The notes under the pieces are model-generated. The model saw only the letters and a list, made by a program, of their open reading frames with translations, did no database searches and was not told the origin of the DNA. From Synergistaceae bacterium (lineage in GTDB: Bacteria > Synergistota > Synergistia > Synergistales > Synergistaceae): 7,777 bases of DNA. The stretch spans positions 1-7,777 of the forward strand of contig JAISWP010000071.1 in NCBI GenBank assembly GCA_031271065.1, in the 5' to 3' direction. Made by a program: the position numbers and the translations under genes. Positions 1-4,180 of the stretch are shown here, piece by piece (the first letter of the stretch is position 1; each line of letters opens with the position of its first letter).

Positions 1-8
1 GATTATGT

Positions 9-185
9 TTACTTCAGTGACACAAAAAAGCATGACCCCGCCGGATATAAATTAGGCGCGTCGCCGAGCCTCGAACGGCGGGCTATCACAAAGTCCCAGC
101 CGAGCGTTATCTCGAAATCTCCGCCCCTTTTGGAAACCAGATACTCTTCTGGAGCGTTCGGCGCACTGACGGCACTCCCCGAAAT
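9..185 (-). pseudogene. Encapsulin-like (Linocin_M18 family) C-terminal remnant, no start codon
   Basis: This minus-strand frame ends at TAA (9-11) and is open back to a TGA at 243-245, but the upstream part has no ATG, GTG or TTG, so it cannot be a complete gene. The translated stretch SAPNAPEEYLVSKRGGDF, followed by EITLGWDF, resembles the C-terminal region of family 1 encapsulins. From memory, the Thermotoga maritima protein has TTPRIEDALVVSERGGDF followed by KLILGQDL at the same place, and the match runs without gaps for about 60 residues. Intact encapsulins are about 265 residues long and form a HK97-fold nanocompartment around a cargo enzyme; here only roughly the last fifth remains. 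The usual GQDL reads GWDF and the terminal FTFQV-like strand is degraded (CFFVS), as expected of a decaying copy. The iron-sulfur gene ends just upstream on the same strand, at 257. The family call is from recalled motifs and no search was run. A chance match, or a fragment of another HK97-fold capsid protein, is possible. Confidence 0.5.
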
Positions 186-256
186 AGGCGGGGGCAGGGC
201 GGATCCGCCGGCGTCTCGCGTTCCGTACGGTTTCTGCGCGTATCAGCCCTGTTTTT

Positions 257-1087
257 CTATCTTTTTGCCGCCGGTCCCGCCATACAGGGGACGCCGATCT
301 GACACCTGCCGCATCCGTAGCGCGGGGCAAAGCGCTCCTTTGTGAGGTCGAGAAAACCGGAGCATATTGAATTGTCCTTCCCGTTCTCCAGCGTTATAGC
401 TCCGGCCGGGCAGTTTTTCGCGCAGACGGCGCACATCGAACAGTATTCATAGGCAGCGCTGTATTCTCTTTTCTCGGGCGCAAGTTCCAGGGAGGTGACG
501 ACGCTCCCGAACCTGCCCGGAGTTCCGATTCTCGTTATGATGCCCCTTGAAAGGCCGAAGGTGCCGAGCCCGCAGGCGAAAGCCGCATGTCTCTCCGACC
601 AGCTGCTGGAATAAGACGCGCCCCGTGTTTTTCCCGTCCCGCCGTCAGATCTTGACACCGAGAATCTTCCGTCGGACGCGGGCGCCAGGGCGGCGTGTCC
701 CATGCTTTTCAGCTTTTCGGCGAGCATACCCACGGCCCAGGATATGAAAGCCTGGCCCTCGATCCTCCCGTGCAGCCACTCCGGAGAGGGCCAGTATGAA
801 GAGTTCTCCATGCTTCGGACTATCCCGTCCGTGAACTTGAAGAATATCGAAATCACGCTGGACGCTTCCGGCATCCATTCGCGAGGCGGCATGAACATCG
901 GCCCGGCTATCCCGGGAGTCCGGAATTTCGCGAACAATTCGTCGTCCGCGCTGGCGGCTCCGGCCATGACGAGGTCGAACATTCTCATTCCCGCGAGATC
1001 AGGCGAGATGGCAGCTTCAGGAGATACGGCGTTTTCAGGCGATTCGAGCAATTCTTTCACATAATCGGAGACCGCTTCGATATCCAT
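257..1087 (-). CDS. QueG-related double [4Fe-4S] cluster protein
   Basis: This is a 276-residue cytoplasmic protein. An ATG 14 codons further upstream is in frame, but this start has GGGAGGGG six bases upstream and the longer one has no comparable site. The C-terminal third carries eight cysteines in a two-cluster ferredoxin arrangement: C216, C219, C222 and C226 followed by Pro (CSMCAVCAKNCP), then C242, C259, C262 and C268 (CGRCQIGVPC). The middle (SWSERHAAFACGLGTFG, then GTPGRFGSVVTSLEL) follows the pattern of the epoxyqueuosine reductase QueG, where W.VRAGLGW.GK precedes the cluster domain. QueG itself is usually about 350 to 380 residues and uses cobalamin in tRNA modification. This protein is shorter and its N-terminal part is not clearly QueG, so I call it a relative with an unassigned electron-transfer or reductase role. 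It stands alone, downstream of tRNA-Leu(CAG), with no clear terminator after it. Confidence 0.8.
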   Translation of the reverse strand: MDIEAVSDYVKELLESPENAVSPEAAISPDLAGMRMFDLVMAGAASADDELFAKFRTPGIAGPMFMPPREWMPEASSVISIFFKFTDGIVRSMENSSYWPSPEWLHGRIEGQAFISWAVGMLAEKLKSMGHAALAPASDGRFSVSRSDGGTGKTRGASYSSSWSERHAAFACGLGTFGLSRGIITRIGTPGRFGSVVTSLELAPEKREYSAAYEYCSMCAVCAKNCPAGAITLENGKDNSICSGFLDLTKERFAPRYGCGRCQIGVPCMAGPAAKR

Positions 1088-1093
1088 ATATTT

Positions 1094-1101
1094 CCCCTCC
1101 C
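1094..1101 (-). promoter_or_regulatory. Ribosome binding site that fixes the iron-sulfur gene start
   Basis: GGGAGGGG on the minus strand lies six bases before the ATG at 1085-1087. It supports this start over the in-frame ATG at 1127-1129, which has no purine-rich site at the right distance. Confidence 0.7.
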
Positions 1102-1153
1102 GGCAGGACTGCCCTTTATCATAATACAATTCCGGAAAAAATGCGGATGCCGG

Positions 1154-1193
1154 CTGATATCAGTAGATATCAGAAAACCCGTTGATATGGGTT
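1154..1193. repeat. GATATC-rich palindrome cluster upstream of the iron-sulfur gene
   Basis: A perfect 10-bp palindrome, CTGATATCAG (1154-1163), is followed after TA by a second GATATCAG (1166-1173), giving two copies in phase at about 10 bp. Next comes a small inverted repeat, AACCC (1176-1180) and GGGTT (1189-1193), with another TGATAT in its loop. It lies between the tRNA-Leu(CAG) 3' end and the iron-sulfur gene on the same strand. It could be an operator for a dimeric regulator or, for the AACCC/GGGTT part, a weak terminator after the tRNA. Neither is proven. No convincing -35/-10 pair was found for the iron-sulfur gene, although the AT-rich stretch at about 1115-1130 could hold a -10 element. 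Confidence 0.35.
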
Positions 1194-1263
1194 GATCTCT
1201 ATATTCAAGCGGTTTATGTATGGACTGTTTCAGACCGTGATAGTTTTGGGTGGTTTTTGATAT

Positions 1264-1350
1264 TGGTGCGAAGGGGGGGACTTGAACCCCCATGCCCTTG
1301 CGAGCACATGCTCCTGAGGCATGCGTGTCTACCGTTTCCACCACCTTCGC
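1264..1350 (-). tRNA. tRNA-Leu(CAG)
   Basis: This is an 87-nt class II tRNA with the CCA end encoded. The acceptor arm GCGAAGG pairs with CCTTCGC over all seven positions. The anticodon stem CATGC/GCATG encloses the loop CTCAGGA, so the anticodon is CAG (1314-1316), which reads CUG. There is a long variable arm, as expected for leucine tRNAs. The T arm is GGGGG/CCCCC with loop TTCAAGT, and the D-arm has the typical GGTAGAC. A consensus promoter lies just upstream (see 1362-1390), so it is probably transcribed on its own as well as by any read-through from the carboxyltransferase gene. Short protein-like reading frames across it are translations of the tRNA and are not genes. Confidence 0.97.
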
Positions 1351-1361
1351 ACGCGTAGGAA

Positions 1362-1390
1362 AGTTTACACTGTTTTCTCCGGTGCGTCAA
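1362..1390 (-). promoter_or_regulatory. Promoter of tRNA-Leu(CAG)
   Basis: On the minus strand TTGACG (1385-1390) is separated by 17 bp from TAAACT (1362-1367), a good sigma-70-type pair. The first tRNA base is 11 bases after the -10 element, leaving a very short leader. The -35 hexamer falls exactly in the 8-base centre of the inverted repeat 1370-1403, and most of the spacer is the downstream arm of that repeat. Confidence 0.7.
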
Positions 1391-1403
1391 CCGGAGAAAA
1401 CAG
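1370..1403. repeat. Perfect 13-bp inverted repeat over a tRNA promoter
   Basis: CTGTTTTCTCCGG (1370-1382) and CCGGAGAAAACAG (1391-1403) are exact reverse complements around an 8-base centre. The repeat starts 23 bp downstream of the carboxyltransferase stop codon, which is the usual place for a terminator. However, no T-run follows the stem on either strand; the Ts are inside the arms. It is either a weak or factor-assisted terminator for the upstream gene, or a protein-binding palindrome acting on the tRNA promoter whose -35 box it contains. Confidence 0.6.
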
Positions 1404-1426
1404 CGCGCCGCTGCGTCGTCGGGTTA

Positions 1427-2908
1427 TCAGATCGGGTAGGCTTCCTCCGTTATCGGGCTGTCTATCCCTATGTTGACCTTGGTCTCGCGGGCGAATTTCT
1501 TGGGCAGGAAGTCCTTCGCTACCTGCGGGAACATGGCGTACGACAGTACGTCCTCGGGCTGAAGTATCCACGGCGCGATCTCGCCGCGCAGCTTGTCCAG
1601 CTCGGGCGGTATATTGTCCGCGGGCCTGCATGTGATCGGCGTTTCTCCATCCGTGGCTTTCGCCTGTATCTCTTTGTTAACCGGAGCCGGAGTACGCCCG
1701 TACTGCCCTAGGAAATAGTTCTTGACCTCTTTGGGGATGATCTTCCAGCGTTCGCCCACCATCACGTTCATAGCCGCTTGGGTGCCGACTATCTGGCTAG
1801 TCGGAGTGACGAGAGGCGGGTAGCCCATTTCCTCGCGGACGCGCGGCACCTCCTCCAGCACCTGCTTGAGCTTGTCTATTGCGCCGCCCTCCTTGAGCTG
1901 GCTCTGGAGGTTCGAGTACATGCCGCCGGGCACCTGGTAGAGCAGAATGTTGATGTCCACTCCAGAGACTCCCATGATTATGTCTTTGTACTTATCTTTC
2001 ATGCCGGTGAAGTAATCGGCCACCGGAAGCAATTTTTCGAGAGAGAGCCCGGTGTCGAGAGGACCGTCCGCCAGGGCCGCGACCATCGTCTCGGTCGCCG
2101 GCTGGCTCGTGCCCATAGCGAAGGGCGATATGGCGCAGTCGCACACGTCGGCGCCGGATTCCAGGCCTTCCAGGTACGTCATGGCGGCGAGCCCGCTGGT
2201 GTAATGCGTGTGCAGCTGCACGGGGAGATCGACCTTGGCCTTTATCGCTTCCACGAGCTGCCGAGCCGCTACCGGCGTCATGAGCCCAGCCATGTCTTTG
2301 ATACATATGGAATCGGCGCCCATATCGGCCATGTCGCGGGCCTGCTTCGCAAAGAGCTCCAGCGTGTGGACCGGCGATATGGTGTAGGAGATGGCCATCT
2401 GGAGATGCGCGCCCTCGCGCTTGACCTGGCTGGCCGCCGCTTCGGTGTTGCGAAGGTCGTTCAGCGCGTCGAATATGCGGACTATATCGATGCCGCTGCC
2501 CACCATCCGCTTCACGAACTCACGAACCACGTCGTCAGCGTAATGGCGGTATCCCACCAGGTTCTGTCCCCGTAGCAGCATCTGGAGCTTTGTCTTTTTT
2601 ACGCGGCGCCGGATCTCCCGCAGACGCTGCCAGGGGTCCTCCTCCAGGAAACGCATGGCCGTGTCGAACGTGGCCCCTCCCCACATTTCCAGCGAGTGAT
2701 AACCGACTTCGTCCAGCGCCTCGCATATCGGAAGCATATCCGCCGTGCGCAGGCGCGTCGCCATTATCGACTGGTGCGCGTCACGCAGACACGTCTCCGT
2801 GATGCCTGTTCTGCGCTGTTTTACTGTTTTTTTAACTGCTTCACGGCTCACTTGAACGCCGTTGTTTTGGCTCGCCTGTTTTTCTTTTTTTTCGACCTGA
2901 CCGGCCAA
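1427..2908 (-). CDS. Biotin-dependent carboxyltransferase subunit (OadA / PycB / transcarboxylase 5S type), no biotin domain
   Basis: A 493-residue TIM-barrel carboxyltransferase that moves a carboxyl group between carboxybiotin and pyruvate/oxaloacetate. Visible family motifs in order: LRDAHQS (metal-binding D43), EMWGGATFD, LLRGQNLVGYRHY, RIFDALND, CIKDMAGL (K204, the lysine expected to be carboxylated), QLHTHYTSG (H233 and H235, metal ligands) and SPFAMGTSQPATE. The PYC/OADA domain follows, ending near PITEEAYPI. No C-terminal biotinyl domain (AMKM-type motif) is present, unlike the ~590-residue OadA proteins. Length and layout match the ~500-residue transcarboxylase 5S subunit, so the biotin carrier must be a separate protein encoded elsewhere. 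The start is TTG at 2906-2908, with AGGAGGTG six bases upstream. The ATG at 2957-2959 overlaps the predicted -10 box and the ATG at 2930-2932 has no ribosome binding site. The first ~35 residues are a Lys/Gln-rich extension. The gene stands alone between two tRNA-Leu genes. Oxaloacetate decarboxylase alpha, pyruvate carboxylase B and methylmalonyl-CoA transcarboxylase 5S cannot be told apart from this sequence alone. Confidence 0.93.
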   Translation of the reverse strand: MAGQVEKKEKQASQNNGVQVSREAVKKTVKQRRTGITETCLRDAHQSIMATRLRTADMLPICEALDEVGYHSLEMWGGATFDTAMRFLEEDPWQRLREIRRRVKKTKLQMLLRGQNLVGYRHYADDVVREFVKRMVGSGIDIVRIFDALNDLRNTEAAASQVKREGAHLQMAISYTISPVHTLELFAKQARDMADMGADSICIKDMAGLMTPVAARQLVEAIKAKVDLPVQLHTHYTSGLAAMTYLEGLESGADVCDCAISPFAMGTSQPATETMVAALADGPLDTGLSLEKLLPVADYFTGMKDKYKDIIMGVSGVDINILLYQVPGGMYSNLQSQLKEGGAIDKLKQVLEEVPRVREEMGYPPLVTPTSQIVGTQAAMNVMVGERWKIIPKEVKNYFLGQYGRTPAPVNKEIQAKATDGETPITCRPADNIPPELDKLRGEIAPWILQPEDVLSYAMFPQVAKDFLPKKFARETKVNIGIDSPITEEAYPI

Positions 2909-2914
2909 AATAAA

Positions 2915-2922
2915 CACCTCCT
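2915..2922 (-). promoter_or_regulatory. Ribosome binding site that fixes a TTG start
   Basis: AGGAGGTG on the minus strand, a near-perfect anti-Shine-Dalgarno match, lies six bases before TTG at 2906-2908. It would lie inside the coding sequence if either upstream ATG were used, so it is the main evidence for the TTG start of the carboxyltransferase. Confidence 0.85.
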
Positions 2923-2954
2923 GAAATTTCATTGCCGACATCTTTGCCTTTGGA

Positions 2955-2983
2955 ATCATATCTATTTATGCGGACGATGTAAA
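2955..2983 (-). promoter_or_regulatory. Promoter of the carboxyltransferase gene
   Basis: TTTACA (2978-2983) and TATGAT (2955-2960) on the minus strand are separated by 17 bp. Both are close to the sigma-70 consensus. Transcription would begin near 2948, giving a leader of about 40 bases before the TTG start. This excludes the more upstream ATG, which lies within the -10 box. Confidence 0.7.
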
Positions 2984-3020
2984 CAGGCAAACATGCCGCC
3001 TTGGGGACCGCCGTTTTGTT

Positions 3021-3341
3021 TTAATGAGAACCGTCTCCGTCAGTCGATTTTGAGAGCTGAAATCCGGATGATCGCGGTTCGCTCAATTCCCAGCGGTTCG
3101 GGTCATTTTCACCGCAGACCATGCCCAGGCGAAGTATCGATGCGCCGAGCGCCGGGCTTTGCAAAGCGGCCCTCTCGACGAGTATTTTTTCATAGTCATG
3201 GGCGAAGGGGGCGTCCAGCTTTCCGCGATACGGATAAAGCACGTCTTGCAGGGGTGATCGTCCGGTAAAATGAACTGAAACCGGAATTGCGTCAGAAAGG
3301 CCGTGCAGAATATCGTATCCTTTTTGCCTGCTCGTCTCAAT
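3021..3341 (-). pseudogene. Internal fragment of an NAD-dependent epimerase/dehydratase
   Basis: An open minus-strand frame of about 106 codons begins right after TAA (3342-3344). Its middle part reads DAIPVSVHFTGRSPLQDV, then LYPYRG, then HDYEKILVERAALQSP, then SILRLGMVCGENDPNRW. This is the recognisable central block of a family of NAD-dependent epimerase/dehydratase proteins (Rossmann fold, about 320 to 340 residues; typical members read LYPYRG...YDKILVERAV...VLRLPMVYGPGDP). Both ends are missing. There is no N-terminal GxxGxxG nucleotide-binding motif, because only about 80 bp separate it from the tRNA gene. Family-like sequence stops near 3087, after which the frame runs on as unrelated residues to its stop. 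The only possible starts are internal, for example GTG at 3240-3242, and no ribosome binding site fits them. I read it as the leftover of a gene deleted from both sides beside the tRNA-Leu(UAG) 3' end. The family call is from recalled motifs. Confidence 0.55.
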
Positions 3342-3348
3342 TTATCGG

Positions 3349-3370
3349 AAGAACCGTCCGCGGGGTTCTT
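3349..3370. terminator. Weak hairpin after tRNA-Leu(UAG)
   Basis: AAGAACC (3349-3355) and GGTTCTT (3364-3370) form a perfect 7-bp stem with an 8-base loop, 55 bases beyond the 3' end of the tRNA. No good T-run follows on the minus strand, so it is only a possible terminator or processing hairpin. Confidence 0.3.
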
Positions 3371-3424
3371 TGCGTTTGCGCCGCCGGCGATTCCGGGCGG
3401 CTTTGTTTCTGGCGTTTTTGCCGC

Positions 3425-3508
3425 TGGTGCGAGAGAGGGGAGTCGAACCCCTACGCCGATGGCACCAGATCCTAAGTCTGGCGTGTCTACCAGTTCCACC
3501 ACCCTCGC
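3425..3508 (-). tRNA. tRNA-Leu(UAG)
   Basis: This is an 84-nt class II tRNA with CCA encoded. The acceptor arm GCGAGGG pairs with CTCTCGC (one G-T wobble). The anticodon stem CCAGA/TCTGG encloses the loop CTTAGGA, so the anticodon is TAG (3472-3474), which can read CUA and, by wobble, other CUN codons. The T arm is AGGGG/CCCCT with loop TTCGACT, and a variable arm typical of leucine tRNAs is present. It shares long identical blocks with tRNA-Leu(CAG) about 2.1 kb away on the same strand (GTGGTGGAA and GGTAGACACGC). It has its own promoter at 3523-3551. The remnant immediately downstream suggests that its 3' flank has been a site of gain and loss. Confidence 0.97.
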
Positions 3509-3522
3509 ACGAAGCGTGTCTC

Positions 3523-3551
3523 AGTGTATAACGATTTCCCGGGCGAGTCAA
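3523..3551 (-). promoter_or_regulatory. Promoter of tRNA-Leu(UAG)
   Basis: TTGACT (3546-3551) and TACACT (3523-3528) on the minus strand are separated by 17 bp. The tRNA 5' end is 14 bases after the -10 element. The layout (strong -35, 17-bp spacer, very short leader) matches that of tRNA-Leu(CAG). Confidence 0.7.
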
Positions 3552-3552
3552 C

Positions 3553-3581
3553 AAAAAACCCGCCGGGGATCATCCTCCGGC
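3553..3581 (-). terminator. Intrinsic terminator pointing left, just before the tRNA promoter
   Basis: Read on the minus strand, GCCGGAG and CCCCGGC form a 7-bp stem (one G-T pair) around GATGAT (3562-3581), followed by GGG and six Ts (3553-3558). The T-run ends one base before the TTGACT box. No minus-strand gene now lies upstream of it; the next gene to the right runs the other way. It may shield the tRNA promoter from antisense transcription or be left from a lost gene. The rest of the divergent gap (3582-3694) holds no gene that I can support. A short GCTG/CAGC stem before CTTTTT (about 3580-3602) could be a weak plus-strand terminator. Confidence 0.5.
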
Positions 3582-3706
3582 TGCCGCTTCAGCTGTCTTT
3601 TTACGGCGATTCCCCGAATCATCCGAGAATGCCTTCTACAATGTCATAATGGACTGAAGCCGCGTTTCATGCTAATATTACGCAGTATATATATGGAGGT
3701 GAGGAC

Positions 3707-4081
3707 ATGGATCTGAGACTGGAACGTTACAGCATCAGGCGGACCTATGCCTCCGTCCTTATGACGCTTCTGCTCTTTCTGTGCCTCTGTCTTGCTTCCA
3801 TCTCGCCGCAGAAACTTTCGGAGAAAACCCTGCAGCGCGACGGAGTGCTCACATACCTGAACGCGCGCGGCATACTGGACAGCGCGCTGTCCGCGGGCGA
3901 GGTGGGCGGTTCGCGGGCCAGGCTTTCCGGCCTGTCCGCGCTGCAGCCCGCGATAGCTGCACATTCTCTCTCTGCTGGCTGCCTGACGCCGTCAATCGGC
4001 ACATTCGAATCCGCGCCGCTGTTCCCAGGCCCCGATATGGAGTCGCGCGCCCACGGCGCCGACATGGTTTCCCGTAAATAA
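3707..4081 (+). CDS. Small membrane-anchored protein of unknown function
   Basis: A 124-residue protein that I do not recognise. The start is supported by GGAGGTGAGG (3695-3704), seven bases from GGAGG to the ATG. A short N-terminal region with several arginines (R4, R7, R11, R12) is followed by a hydrophobic segment at about residues 14-32 (YASVLMTLLLFLCLCLASI). This gives the positive-inside pattern of a signal anchor or an uncleaved signal peptide. No lipobox and no clear signal-peptidase site is seen. The rest is Ala/Ser/Gly-rich, with a single later cysteine, and is probably outside the membrane. It is transcribed away from tRNA-Leu(UAG) and lies 99 bp upstream of the giant CoA activase on the same strand, so co-transcription is possible but not shown. 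The ribosome binding site and hydrophobic segment favour a real gene. Confidence 0.6.
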   Translation: MDLRLERYSIRRTYASVLMTLLLFLCLCLASISPQKLSEKTLQRDGVLTYLNARGILDSALSAGEVGGSRARLSGLSALQPAIAAHSLSAGCLTPSIGTFESAPLFPGPDMESRAHGADMVSRK

Positions 4082-4128
4082 ACCCTTTTCCTGCTGTTTT
4101 AATTCGACGATCATAAGAGAAACCCTCA

Positions 4129-4152
4129 CGATTCATCGCGGTTATTGAATCG
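4129..4152. repeat. Inverted repeat upstream of the CoA activase
   Basis: CGATTCA (4129-4135) and TGAATCG (4146-4152) are exact reverse complements with a 10-base centre. They end 14 bases before the ribosome binding site AAAGGAGG (4167-4174) of the activase gene. This may be an operator or an mRNA hairpin in its leader. No convincing promoter was identified in the 99-bp gap. Confidence 0.35.
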
Positions 4153-4180
4153 ATCGACGTTTAACAAAAGGAGGCAATAC

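Noticed and set aside
52..330. A 92-codon minus-strand frame with a CxxC pair overlapping the left edge
   Set aside because: It overlaps the end of the iron-sulfur gene and is very Arg-rich. The alternative frame through 12-185 carries the encapsulin-like motifs, so this one is a shadow.
1057..1344. A short minus-strand protein beginning MVETVDTHASG, and a similar one beginning MVELVDTPDLGSG near 3502
   Set aside because: These are the well-known artefacts of translating leucine tRNA genes; both coincide with the two tRNA-Leu genes.
1778..2575. A 265-codon open frame on the plus strand opposite the carboxyltransferase
   Set aside because: It is rich in His, Arg and Val from antisense codons and matches no family, while the minus strand encodes the carboxyltransferase barrel motifs.
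2995..3025. A possible terminator stem GCCGCC...ACCGCC followed by a T-rich stretch
   Set aside because: The two GC blocks are direct, not inverted, repeats, so no stem forms.
2696..3268. A 190-codon plus-strand frame across the carboxyltransferase promoter
   Set aside because: It runs antisense through a coding start, a promoter and the epimerase fragment, has poly-Phe runs from the Lys-rich N-terminus on the other strand, and no ribosome binding site was noted.
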